Part shown: positions 1 to 7,510 of the stretch, in pieces
Layout of the letters: each line of letters begins with the position of its first letter
Numbering within the stretch: the first letter of the stretch is position 1
Source: JAXDLW01 sp046262515
GTDB taxonomy: Bacteria; Chloroflexota; Dormibacteria; DASZGP01
Assembly (NCBI GenBank): GCA_046262515.1
Contig: JBHEMP010000173.1
Coordinates: forward strand, 1-31,764
Direction: 5' to 3'
DNA length: 31,764 nt
The notes under the pieces: model-generated
The model's input: only the letters and a program-made list of their open reading frames with translations
Databases searched by the model: none
What the model was told of the DNA's origin: nothing
Program-made: the position numbers and the translations under genes

Positions 1-1
1 C

Positions 2-1288
2 TCCGACATCGCCTCGTGGGTCAAGGAACTTTTCAGCCAGGAGCAGGGGCTACAGGACGTGTGGGTCGAGGGCGAGGTGTCCGGGTGCCGCCTCGCGGCC
101 TCCGGGCACTGTTACCTGACGCTCAAGGACGACCGGTCGGCTATCAGCGCGGTGATGTTCCGAGTGCCGCTGAGCCGGCTTCGTTTCCAACTCCAGGACG
201 GCATGGTGATCCTGGCCCACGGCAAGCTCGAGTTCTACGGCGACCGCGGCCAGACGCAATTGATCCTCGACAGCGCCCAGCCTTCAGGGGTGGGAGCGCT
301 GTACCTCGCCTTCGAACAGCTCAAGGCCCGGCTCGACGCGGAAGGCCTGTTCGCCCCGCACCTCAAACGCGCCCTGCCATTCCTGCCCCGCCGGGTCGCC
401 GTCGTCACTTCGGAGGCGGGCGCCGCGCTGCGCGACGTCATCCAGGTGGTGCGCCGTCGCTGCCCCACGGTGGGCGTGGTGGTGGCCCACGCCCCCGTCC
501 AGGGGACGGTTTCGCCGGCCAAGCTGATCCTCTCGCTGCGCCGCGCCGGCACACTCCCCGAGGTGGACGTGGTACTGCTGGTGCGAGGTGGTGGCTCGCT
601 CGAGGACCTCGCGGCCTTCAACGACGAGACCCTGGCGCGAACCATCCGCGCCTGCCCGGTCCCAGTGGTCACGGGGATCGGCCATGAGACCGACTACACC
701 ATCGCCGACTTCGCCGCCGACATGCGCGCGGCCACGCCATCGCAGGCCGCCGAACTGGCCGTGCCGAGCCGGGCGGACCTGCTGAACCAGCTCCTGCAAC
801 TACGGCAGCGGCTGGTCAGCGGCCTGCCCGACTTCCCGGCTCAGCGCCATTCCCTGCGGGAGCTGCGCGATCGCCTTGACGGCGCCGTCGCCCGGGAGGC
901 GGCGGCCAAGCGGGAGCGCCTTACCGTCGCGCGCGACAGGCTCGACCGCCAGAGTCCGTCGTTGCAGCTGCCGCTGATGCAGCAGCGCCTCGACGATCGG
1001 CGCGACCGCCTCGACCAGGCCCTGCGTAATGGGCTGGCGCGAACCGCCGCGGACCTCGGCGCGCGCCGAGCCGAGCTGGAGGCGATGAGCCCGCTGAGGG
1101 TGCTGGCGCGCGGCTACAGCCTGGCGCGCACCATGGAAGGCGAAGTCCTGACCTCGGTCAGCGGGTTGGTGCCCGGGCGCCGCCTGGTCACGATGTTCGC
1201 CGATGGCACGGCCACCTCGGCGGTAGTGGCTGTAGACAGCACACCGGTCCTGGCGGGTGAACCAGGTAGAGGGGGGGATGATGCCTGA
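2..1288 (+). CDS. xseA: Exodeoxyribonuclease VII large subunit (5'-partial)
   Basis: Catalytic subunit of exonuclease VII, which degrades single-stranded DNA to oligonucleotides in the cytoplasm during repair. The frame is open to the left edge: the first codons read SDIASWVKELF, typical of the start of the family's OB-fold, so only a few N-terminal residues are missing. A GTG at 59 lies inside this conserved domain and is not the real start. Catalytic-core signatures are visible: VTSEAGAALRDV, LVRGGGSLEDLAAFNDE and GIGHETDYTIADFAADMRAA. A charged, Arg/Leu-rich region follows, as expected for the coiled-coil arms that bind XseB, and then a C-terminal ARGYSLA motif. It overlaps xseB by about 8 bases, as is normal for this pair. 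Confidence 0.96.
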   Translation, partial: SDIASWVKELFSQEQGLQDVWVEGEVSGCRLAASGHCYLTLKDDRSAISAVMFRVPLSRLRFQLQDGMVILAHGKLEFYGDRGQTQLILDSAQPSGVGALYLAFEQLKARLDAEGLFAPHLKRALPFLPRRVAVVTSEAGAALRDVIQVVRRRCPTVGVVVAHAPVQGTVSPAKLILSLRRAGTLPEVDVVLLVRGGGSLEDLAAFNDETLARTIRACPVPVVTGIGHETDYTIADFAADMRAATPSQAAELAVPSRADLLNQLLQLRQRLVSGLPDFPAQRHSLRELRDRLDGAVAREAAAKRERLTVARDRLDRQSPSLQLPLMQQRLDDRRDRLDQALRNGLARTAADLGARRAELEAMSPLRVLARGYSLARTMEGEVLTSVSGLVPGRRLVTMFADGTATSAVVAVDSTPVLAGEPGRGGDDA

Positions 1289-1541
1289 CGAGGCGCCGGA
1301 GACCGCGATCGAGGAGCTGAGCTACGAGGACGCGCTGGCGGAACTGGAGACGCTTATCCGGCGGCTTGAGACCGGCAGCATCGACCTTGCCGACGCGGTC
1401 AAGGTCTACGAGCGTGGTGTCGCGCTGGCGGCGCACTGTGGCGGCCTGCTGGAGGACACTGAGAAAAAGGTGCAGCGGCTGGTGCTGGGCCCACGCGGGG
1501 AGCCGTCGGAGGTGCCGATGGACGCCGGCGACGCCCCTTGA
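1281..1541 (+). CDS. xseB: Exodeoxyribonuclease VII small subunit
   Basis: Small helical subunit that decorates the coiled-coil arms of XseA; it has no catalytic residues. About 86 residues, the usual family size, with the signature LSYEDALAELETLIRRLE followed by a helix that includes DAVKVYERGVAL and the CGGLL hairpin region. The frame is open from a GTG at 1257, but ATG 1281 is preferred because AGAGGGG lies about 6 bases upstream. ATG 1278 is possible but too close to that site. It overlaps the end of xseA, and its TGA overlaps the TTG start of the next gene, so translational coupling along the run is likely. Confidence 0.93.
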   Translation: MPDEAPETAIEELSYEDALAELETLIRRLETGSIDLADAVKVYERGVALAAHCGGLLEDTEKKVQRLVLGPRGEPSEVPMDAGDAP

Positions 1542-1966
1542 CCTATTACCCCTACCTGGTCATTCCAGCCATCGCGTGGTTCATTGCCCAGTCGCTCAAG
1601 GTGGTTACCGATTCGGTCTGGCATCGCCGCGTGGACCTCGCCCGTCTGGGTTCTTCCGGAGGCATGCCAAGCTCCCACACGGCCATGGTCCTCTGCCTGA
1701 CCACGCTGATCGGCCGCCGGGTTGGCGTTGGCAGCGCCGAGTTCGCCGTCAGCGCCATCTTCAGCGCGGTGGTCATGTACGACGCCACCGGGGTGCGGCG
1801 TGCCGTAGGCCGGCAGGCGCGGGTGCTGAACCGAATCGTGGATGACCTCCTGACCCAGCAGGGCCTGAATGAGGACCGACTGCGGGAACTGATCGGGCAT
1901 ACCCCCATCCAGGTCTACGCCGGTGCCGCGCTGGGAATCGGCATCGCGCTCGTGCTGGGCCGGTGA
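1538..1966 (+). CDS. DUF212 / divergent PAP2 family membrane protein
   Basis: A 142-residue membrane protein of the divergent PAP2 (DUF212) family. A hydrophobic N-terminus (YPYLVIPAIAWFIAQSLK) leads to the motif GGMPSSHTAMVLCL, which resembles the PSGHS motif of acid phosphatase/PAP2 enzymes. Two more hydrophobic stretches follow (FAVSAIFSAVVMYDATGVRRA and the C-terminal GAALGIGIALVLG). PAP2 relatives remove phosphate from lipid or polyprenyl phosphates, but the substrate of this divergent group is not established. It starts at TTG 1538, inside the stop of xseB (TTGA overlap), and its own TGA shares a base with the tlyA start. Family assignment is confident; function is not. Confidence 0.85.
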   Translation: MTYYPYLVIPAIAWFIAQSLKVVTDSVWHRRVDLARLGSSGGMPSSHTAMVLCLTTLIGRRVGVGSAEFAVSAIFSAVVMYDATGVRRAVGRQARVLNRIVDDLLTQQGLNEDRLRELIGHTPIQVYAGAALGIGIALVLGR

Positions 1967-2709
1967 TGGCGTCAACCCGACTTGACGTGGCACTCGTGAG
2001 CCGGGGCCTGGTGGCGTCCCGGCAGAAGGCGCAGGCCCTTATCCGTTCGGGGGAGGTGCGCCTGGAGAGTCGCCCCGTGGAGCGTGTCGACCTGCCGGTG
2101 GACGACGAGGCGCGGATCGAGGTCCTGGCGCAGCCGCGCTATGTCAGCAGGGGTGGCGACAAGCTGAGGGGAGCGCTGGACGCCTTCGGCATCAGTGCCG
2201 CCGGCCGCGTCTGCCTGGACGCGGGGGCGTCGACGGGCGGGTTCACCGACGTGCTTCTCGAGGATGGCGCGCTGCTGGTATACGCGGTCGACGTGGGCTA
2301 CGGGCAGCTGGACTGGAAACTGCGTCAGGATGAGCGGGTGGTGGTCATGGAGCGCACCAACATCCGTGACGTGCGGAAGCTGACCGGGCCGGCGCCGAGC
2401 CTGGCGGTGGGCGATCTCTCCTTCACCCCGCTGCAGCGCGTGGTCCCTTCCATTCGCGATCTCCTGGCACTACCGGGCGAGATGGTGCTGTTGCTGAAAC
2501 CACAGTTCCAGGTGGGCCGGGGGGCTGTGGGCAAGGGCGGCGTCGTCCGGGACGAGGGTGCACGCCAGGCGGCGCTGAGTGAGTTCTCCTCGTGGGCAAT
2601 GGACAACGGCCTGCATGTCGTCGCGACCGCCGATTCCACACTGGCCGGCGCCAGGGGTAACCGTGAGATTTTCGTGCACCTGCGCTGTGAGAGGGGCGAT
2701 GCCGGCTGA
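1966..2709 (+). CDS. tlyA: TlyA family 16S/23S rRNA 2'-O-methyltransferase
   Basis: S-adenosylmethionine-dependent rRNA methyltransferase/hemolysin family protein. In mycobacteria TlyA 2'-O-methylates cytidines in 16S and 23S rRNA and confers capreomycin sensitivity. Residues 1-65 form an S4 RNA-binding domain (LDVALVSRGLVASRQKAQALI). A Rossmann methyltransferase domain follows, with SAM loop DAGASTGGFTD, then VDVGYGQLDWKLR, ERTNIRD, a DLSF motif and LLKPQFQVG, which supply the Lys/Asp/Lys/Glu residues expected for 2'-O-methylation. 247 residues from ATG 1966 (TGATG with the previous stop); a GTG one codon upstream is also open. It overlaps nadK by 11 bases. Confidence 0.94.
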   Translation: MASTRLDVALVSRGLVASRQKAQALIRSGEVRLESRPVERVDLPVDDEARIEVLAQPRYVSRGGDKLRGALDAFGISAAGRVCLDAGASTGGFTDVLLEDGALLVYAVDVGYGQLDWKLRQDERVVVMERTNIRDVRKLTGPAPSLAVGDLSFTPLQRVVPSIRDLLALPGEMVLLLKPQFQVGRGAVGKGGVVRDEGARQAALSEFSSWAMDNGLHVVATADSTLAGARGNREIFVHLRCERGDAG

Positions 2710-3574
2710 CGGCGACGTGCTCTTCGTTATGCACTCGCGGGTGCGGGCGGATGAGAAGGCGGTGATGGAGACGCAGCGCTGCCTGGAGGCTGCGGGCCGG
2801 ACGGTACGGACATTCCGACGGCACGGCCCCGCGGACCGCCCCGGCCGCTTTGACGGCGGCTGGGAACTGGACCCCGGCCTCGTCGAAGGGGCGGCGCTGG
2901 TGGTGACCTTCGGCGGGGACGGCACCTTCCTCCATGCCGCCCGGACGGCGGTGCGCCTGGGTGTCCCGATGCTGGGTGTCAACCTGGGCCGCCTTGGATT
3001 CCTCACCTGGACGCTCTTGAAGGACGCCCCCGCTGCCCTCGGAGAGTGGATTGGCGGCCGCTCGGTGGTCGAAACGCGCCGGACCCTCTCGGTCGAACTC
3101 AACGGCGAGCGGCACGTAGCCCTCAACGAGGCTGCGCTGCTCAAGGACCCGGCCGCCAACGTCATCCAACTCGAGATCAGCTATGGCGGCACCGACGTTG
3201 GGATGTTCCACGCCGACGGCGTGGTGGTCGCGACGCCCACCGGTTCCACCGCCTACGCCGCTTCGGCGGGCGGCCCCATACTGGACCCCGCGGTGGGGGG
3301 GATGGTCCTTGTTCCCCTCAACCCCCACACCCTGGCCAGCCGTGCGCTCGTCCTTCCCCCCGAGGGGCCGCTGCTGGTCCAGGTGGACGAGAGCACGCGC
3401 CTGCTGCTCGACGGGGCCGCCAACCTCGACGTGGCCAGCCACTCGACGATCAGCTGCGCCCTCGACGGACCGCCGCTGCAGGTGGTGCTGTCTCCCGGCG
3501 CGTCCGATTTCTACCGCCAGCTGCGCGAGAAGATGCGCTGGGGCGAGCCCCTGGTGCGCGAGGGTCGCCGATGA
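2699..3574 (+). CDS. nadK: NAD kinase
   Basis: Phosphorylates NAD+ to NADP+ in the cytoplasm, the only route to NADP(H). The protein is 291 residues from ATG 2699. The frame stays open upstream to 2579, but that part lies inside tlyA; ATG 2699 follows a GAGAGGGGC ribosome binding site and gives the usual family length. Diagnostic motifs are GGDGT at residues 72-76, which binds and activates ATP, NLGRLGFLT, the NE pair at 143-144 that binds NAD, and TPTGSTAYAASAGGP. The tlyA-nadK order is common in high-GC Gram-positives, where recN often follows; here an HD-domain gene follows instead. Confidence 0.96.
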   Translation: MPADGDVLFVMHSRVRADEKAVMETQRCLEAAGRTVRTFRRHGPADRPGRFDGGWELDPGLVEGAALVVTFGGDGTFLHAARTAVRLGVPMLGVNLGRLGFLTWTLLKDAPAALGEWIGGRSVVETRRTLSVELNGERHVALNEAALLKDPAANVIQLEISYGGTDVGMFHADGVVVATPTGSTAYAASAGGPILDPAVGGMVLVPLNPHTLASRALVLPPEGPLLVQVDESTRLLLDGAANLDVASHSTISCALDGPPLQVVLSPGASDFYRQLREKMRWGEPLVREGRR

Positions 3575-4089
3575 CGGTTCACGGGCCGGGGAGGGGGGGA
3601 AGGCTCAGTAGGCTTGCGGCCTACCGCGTGGGCCAGGCGATCGCGGGCACCTTCGGCCGCACCGATGAGCGCGCCATGGCCGATGCCGTCGAAGAGCTCC
3701 CGGAGGCGCTGCGCCCGCTGTTCCTGGCCATGCGAGACCGCGACCGCAGGCACGCGGTGGGCGTACTGCGCCGCCTCGGGCCGGCGCCGGCTGTGCTGCG
3801 GCAGGCGGCACTGCTGCACGATGTCGGCAAGGTCGAGGCCTACCTGGGTACGCCGGGGCGCACCCTGGTGGTCGCCGCGGGGGCGACGCGCGCGCTTGGC
3901 CTGCTGACCCGCGCGCCAGTGCTCGGCCGCCGCGTGGCCCGGTACATAGACCACCCGGGCATCGGGGCCGAGATGCTTCGACGGGCGGGGGCGCCGGCCG
4001 ACCTCGTCGAGATCGTCGCGGAGCACCAGCTCAGGCGACCCCGCCGGAATGACACCGCCCGGTTACAGGCTGCCGACGGCCGTGAGTGA
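3571..4089 (+). CDS. Small HD-domain metal-dependent phosphohydrolase
   Basis: A 172-residue protein with a stand-alone HD domain. ALLHDVGKVEAYLGT supplies the central His-Asp pair (residues 90-91 region), IDHPGIGAEMLRRAGAP a second His, EHQ a third, and a final Asp sits in LQAADGRE near the C-terminus. This order is typical of HD phosphohydrolases that act on nucleotides or cyclic nucleotides. The preceding 85 residues are Arg/Ala-rich and not recognisable. It begins at ATG 3571 inside the nadK stop (ATGA overlap). Its last codons overlap scpA by 8 or 41 bases, depending on the scpA start. The substrate cannot be read from sequence. Confidence 0.8.
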   Translation: MTVHGPGRGGRLSRLAAYRVGQAIAGTFGRTDERAMADAVEELPEALRPLFLAMRDRDRRHAVGVLRRLGPAPAVLRQAALLHDVGKVEAYLGTPGRTLVVAAGATRALGLLTRAPVLGRRVARYIDHPGIGAEMLRRAGAPADLVEIVAEHQLRRPRRNDTARLQAADGRE

Positions 4090-4816
4090 GGAACTGACCG
4101 CGGTCGTACCCGGCCTGCGGGTGCGCACCGAGGTGTTCGAGGGCCCGATCGACCTGCTGTTGACGCTCGCCCAGCGCAGCCAGCTCGACCTGAACCTGGT
4201 GCGACTGGCTGACCTGACCTGGGACTACCTGGAGAGCCTGTCCTCCTCCGGGCGCCGGCCCGCGGAGGAGATGGCGTCCTTCCTCCTCGTGGGTTCCAAG
4301 CTGCTGGCCCTCAAGGCTTCCGGCCTGCTGCCGGGCACCAGCAGCGAGGAGGAGGAAGAGGACCTCGAGCGCTGGGAGGAGCGCGTGCGCGAGCGGATGC
4401 TGGAGTATCAGCGATTCAAGACCGCCGCGCTGGAGTTGATGCGCAGGCACCAGGAGGGCGGACCAAGCTTCGGCTCACTACTGGAGGGCGAGGTGGTCCC
4501 CAGTGAACGGCTGGCGCTTCATCCGGATGGTCTCGCCGCCGCGTTCGAAGCGGTGATGAACCGGCTGCCGGCGCCGGAGGAGGTCGCGGTGCAGATCAGC
4601 AGCTACTCGCTGGGGGACGAGATGGACCGCGTGCGGATGCGCCTCAGGGGCAGCGTGGTTATTGCCTTCGGCGAGCTCTTCGACCGCGCCGAGAACCGCC
4701 TCCACGCGGTGGTGATCTTCCTTGCCCTGCTCGAGCTGATTCGCCTCGGCGAGGCCGGGGTCCGCCAGCGCAGCACATTCGGCGACATCCAGGTCACCTC
4801 GGCCGCCGATGCCTGA
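4082..4816 (+). CDS. scpA: Segregation and condensation protein A
   Basis: Kleisin subunit of the SMC-ScpAB condensin, which bridges SMC heads and organises the chromosome. The N-terminal kleisin motif is present (EVFEGPIDLLLTLAQRSQLD), followed by MASFLLVGSKLLALKA. An acidic linker (SSEEEEEDLERWEERVRER) leads to a C-terminal winged helix (FLALLELIRLGEAGVRQ) that binds the SMC cap. Two starts are possible: GTG 4082 (about 244 residues, 8-base overlap with the HD gene) or ATG 4049 (255 residues, 41-base overlap). Neither has a strong ribosome binding site. GTG 4082 is preferred for the shorter overlap and for starting close to the first conserved motif. It overlaps scpB. Confidence 0.92.
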   Translation: MSEELTAVVPGLRVRTEVFEGPIDLLLTLAQRSQLDLNLVRLADLTWDYLESLSSSGRRPAEEMASFLLVGSKLLALKASGLLPGTSSEEEEEDLERWEERVRERMLEYQRFKTAALELMRRHQEGGPSFGSLLEGEVVPSERLALHPDGLAAAFEAVMNRLPAPEEVAVQISSYSLGDEMDRVRMRLRGSVVIAFGELFDRAENRLHAVVIFLALLELIRLGEAGVRQRSTFGDIQVTSAADA

Positions 4817-5384
4817 CTTCGCCGCCGTTCCCGGCATCGATGACCTGCGCCGCCAGGCGGAGGCCGTCCTGTTCAGCGTCGGTAGTGCCATGGCCAGGAC
4901 CCCGCTTGCGGAGGCCCTGGACGTTGACATTGACACCCTCGAGGGGGTGCTGGAAGCGCTGGATGACTCGCTCGAAGAGCATGGCCTGATGCTCCAGCGT
5001 CACCGGGACATGGTCCAGCTGGTGACCCGCCCCGAGACCGCTGAGGCGGTCCGCCGGGTGCTCAATCCCGAGGTGACCGGGCGCCTGTCTCCTGCCGCCT
5101 ACGAGACGCTGGCGGTCATCGCCTACAGGCAACCGGTGACCAAGGCGGGCATAGACGACGTGCGCGGCGTCGACAGCGAGCGGGTGCTGGAGGGACTGAT
5201 GACGCGTGGGCTGGTGGAGGAGCGCGGCCGGCTGGACTCGCCAGGGACGCCGCGCACCTTCGGCACGACGATGCGTTTCTTGCAAATCCTCGGCGTGGGC
5301 AGTCTCGACGACCTCCCGGCACTGGCCGCGACTGACGCGGAGTCCACGGGCCCCACCTCGGACCATCCTGACCTCGCCCCGTGA
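4809..5384 (+). CDS. scpB: Segregation and condensation protein B
   Basis: Dimeric winged-helix partner that wraps around ScpA in the SMC condensin. 191 residues, normal for the family. DLRRQAEAVLFSVGSAMARTPLAEAL is the first winged helix; the second holds LSPAAYETLAVIAYRQPVTKAGIDDVRG followed by LEGLMTRGLVEERGR, which is the clearest ScpB signature, and TRFLQILGVGSLDDLP-like text near the end. It starts at ATG 4809, overlapping the scpA stop by 8 bases, and its TGA overlaps the GTG start of the pseudouridine synthase. The scpA-scpB-rluB-cmk order is widely conserved, which supports all four calls. Confidence 0.95.
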   Translation: MPDFAAVPGIDDLRRQAEAVLFSVGSAMARTPLAEALDVDIDTLEGVLEALDDSLEEHGLMLQRHRDMVQLVTRPETAEAVRRVLNPEVTGRLSPAAYETLAVIAYRQPVTKAGIDDVRGVDSERVLEGLMTRGLVEERGRLDSPGTPRTFGTTMRFLQILGVGSLDDLPALAATDAESTGPTSDHPDLAP

Positions 5385-6130
5385 GCGAGGAGGCCTCTCC
5401 GACCGCCGTTCGCCTCAACCGGTTCCTGGCCATGCGCGGGGTTGCCGCGCGGCGTAAAGCCGACGAATTGATCGCCGCGGGGCGGGTCACCGTCAACGGC
5501 CGGCCCACGCCCCCCGGCGGGGTCCTGGTGATGCCCGACGACGTGGTGGCGGTGGACGGACAGCCGCTGTCGGAGCCCGCCGAGCGCCGCTACTTTGCGG
5601 TTAACAAGCCGGTGGGCTACCTCAGTGCGGTAACCGATCGCAGCCAGCGCCCGCTGGTGACACGCCTGCTGCCGCCTGGAGCGCGTGAGCACGGGGTCAG
5701 CCCCGTGGGCCGGCTCGACCTGCGCAGCCGGGGCCTGATTCTCCTCACCGACGATGGCGAGCTCAGCTTTCGCCTCCAGCATCCCCGTCACCACGTGGAG
5801 AAGGAGTACCTCGTGGATGCCCGCGGCGAACTTGGCGAGGGGGCCCTGCGGGAGTTGCGCGGCGGCGTTGACCTGGAGGAGGGCCGGACCAGCCCCGCGG
5901 TGTTCGAGGTCCTTGATCGTGGCGCGCGAAGGGTGCGACTGCGGGTTGTGCTGCGCCAGGGCTGGAAGAGGCAGCTGCGACGCTCGTTCGCCGCGGTGGG
6001 GGCGACCGTCCTGGACCTCCAGCGGGTGCGTGTCGGGCCCCTTGAACTGGGCGGCCTCCCGGAGGGGCGGTCACGCGCACTCGCAGAGGATGAACTGGCG
6101 GCACTCAGGGCGGCGGTGGGCCTGCCGTGA
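5381..6130 (+). CDS. rluB: RluB/RsuA-type rRNA pseudouridine synthase
   Basis: Converts a specific uridine in rRNA to pseudouridine. Residues 10-60 form an S4 RNA-binding domain (RLNRFLAMRGVAARRKADEL, then VTVNGRP). The catalytic domain begins at NKPVGYLSAV and carries the nucleophilic Asp113 in VGRLDLRSRGLILLTDDG. Later motifs EKEYLVDARG and GWKRQLRRSFAAVG fit the family. 249 residues, starting at GTG 5381 (GTGA overlap with scpB). Orthologues at this site next to scpB and cmk usually modify 23S rRNA (RluB), but a 16S target (RsuA-like) cannot be excluded from sequence. Confidence 0.93.
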   Translation: MSEEASPTAVRLNRFLAMRGVAARRKADELIAAGRVTVNGRPTPPGGVLVMPDDVVAVDGQPLSEPAERRYFAVNKPVGYLSAVTDRSQRPLVTRLLPPGAREHGVSPVGRLDLRSRGLILLTDDGELSFRLQHPRHHVEKEYLVDARGELGEGALRELRGGVDLEEGRTSPAVFEVLDRGARRVRLRVVLRQGWKRQLRRSFAAVGATVLDLQRVRVGPLELGGLPEGRSRALAEDELAALRAAVGLP

Positions 6131-6783
6131 TCGTCGCCATCGATGGACCCTCCGCGTCGGGAAAGTCGACGATCGGCAGGATGCTGGCGCGACATCTCCA
6201 GCTGCCGCTCGTCGACACCGGCCTGATGTACCGCGCGGTGACGGTCCTCGCAGAGGAGGCGGGTATCGACCCCGCGGACACCGTCGCCCTCGCCGGTCTG
6301 GCCTCTACGGCGCAGATCGAGGTGAACACCACCCCCGAGGAGGGGAGTCACTGGGAGGTGAAGGCAGACGGCAGGGATCTCACCGGGCGGGTCTTCGACC
6401 CCGCGCTGGCACCCGTGCTGGCGCGCGTCAGCCAGGCCGAGGGTGTGCGAACCGCGCTGGTTGCGCTACAGCGCGGTTACGCGCTGCCGGGGGTTGTCAT
6501 GGTTGGAAGGGACATCGGCACAGTCGTTTTCCCGGGTGCCGACGTCAAGCTCTTCATCACGGCCTCGGATGACGAGCGCAGGCGCCGGCGCGCCCGCCAG
6601 CGCCGCGAACTCGACAGCGGCCTGATGAAGGGGGAGATCAGCGACCGGGACGCCGCCGACCGCGGCCGCGCCCTCTCGCCATTGCGGCGCGCCCGGGACG
6701 CCTTTACGATTGACACCGATGACCGCAACCCGGACCAGGTGTTCACCGAGGTGCTCGGGCTGATCCAGGGTGTCCTTGGCTGA
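6127..6783 (+). CDS. cmk: Cytidylate kinase
   Basis: Phosphorylates CMP and dCMP to the diphosphates using ATP, feeding nucleotide salvage and CDP-lipid synthesis. 218 residues. The P-loop GPSASGKST is at residues 7-15; the CMP-binding signature reads DTGLMYRAVTV (usually DTGAMYRA); VGRDIGTVVFPGADVKLFITAS and the Arg-rich lid DERRRRRARQR follow, with DTDDRNPDQV near the C-terminus. It starts at GTG 6127 inside the preceding stop (GTGA). Its end overlaps the start of plsC by 14 bases, so the two are probably translated together. Confidence 0.96.
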   Translation: MIVAIDGPSASGKSTIGRMLARHLQLPLVDTGLMYRAVTVLAEEAGIDPADTVALAGLASTAQIEVNTTPEEGSHWEVKADGRDLTGRVFDPALAPVLARVSQAEGVRTALVALQRGYALPGVVMVGRDIGTVVFPGADVKLFITASDDERRRRRARQRRELDSGLMKGEISDRDAADRGRALSPLRRARDAFTIDTDDRNPDQVFTEVLGLIQGVLG

Positions 6784-7510
6784 CGCGAGCGGGGTTGCAC
6801 CTCTCGGACGTGTCCGCCCCGGGTCTCTCTACTGGCCGGTCAGGACGATCCTGCGCGCCATCATCGGTCTTTTCGTCCCCTCCTCGCACATGCGCATCGA
6901 GGGCGCGGAAAACGTACCCGCCAGCGGCGGGGTGCTGGTGGTCAGCAACCACATCGCGGGCGCCGACCCGCCACTGCTGGGGGCCAATTTCCCGCGGCCG
7001 CTGCACTTCATGGCCAAGGCGGAGTGGTTTCGCAACCCATTTCTCCGCTTCCTGGGGCACACGTATCTCTGCTTCCCGGTGGTGCGCCACTCGGCCGACA
7101 GGTCGGCACTGCGATTCACACTGGAGCTTCTCAAAGCGGGGGAGGCCGTGTGTCTGTACCCGGAGGGAACGCGCTCCCGGGACCTCGTCCTGCACCCCCC
7201 TGAAGCCGGCGCGGGGTTCCTGGCGCGACACGCCGGTGTTCCCATCCTTCCCGTGGCCACCTGGGGCGGCGAGGACATCCTGCCCACCGGCGCCCGGTTT
7301 CCCCGCCGAAAGGGCACCGAGGTCCACCTGGTCTACGGGACCAGCTTCACCCTGCCGGAGGGGGAGTTGGACAACCAGGAGGCCGCCGAGTTCATGATGT
7401 CCCGGGTCGCCGAACTCCTGCCCGAGGCCTACCGCGGCTACTTCAGCAACTGGCAGCCGGGCACCTCGGGGCGCCACCGCCGCCTGCGGCCCCAGGTCGG
7501 GTCGGCGTGA
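6770..7510 (+). CDS. plsC: 1-acyl-sn-glycerol-3-phosphate acyltransferase family protein
   Basis: Membrane-associated acyltransferase that transfers an acyl chain to lysophosphatidic acid or a related acceptor in phospholipid synthesis. The catalytic HX4D motif is NHIAGAD (His61, Asp66), followed by LHFMAKAEWFRNPFLR and the substrate-binding block YPEGTRSRD near residue 130. A hydrophobic segment (TILRAIIGLFV) precedes the catalytic motif and can sit in the membrane surface. 246 residues from GTG 6770, overlapping cmk by 14 bases. A cmk-plsC pairing is common and links CMP recycling to lipid synthesis. The exact acceptor is inferred from the family. Confidence 0.92.
   Translation: MSLADASGVAPLGRVRPGSLYWPVRTILRAIIGLFVPSSHMRIEGAENVPASGGVLVVSNHIAGADPPLLGANFPRPLHFMAKAEWFRNPFLRFLGHTYLCFPVVRHSADRSALRFTLELLKAGEAVCLYPEGTRSRDLVLHPPEAGAGFLARHAGVPILPVATWGGEDILPTGARFPRRKGTEVHLVYGTSFTLPEGELDNQEAAEFMMSRVAELLPEAYRGYFSNWQPGTSGRHRRLRPQVGSA

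Noticed and set aside
2579..2698. NAD kinase starting at the upstream GTG 2579
   Set aside because: These codons lie inside the conserved C-terminus of tlyA; ATG 2699 has a ribosome binding site and gives normal length.
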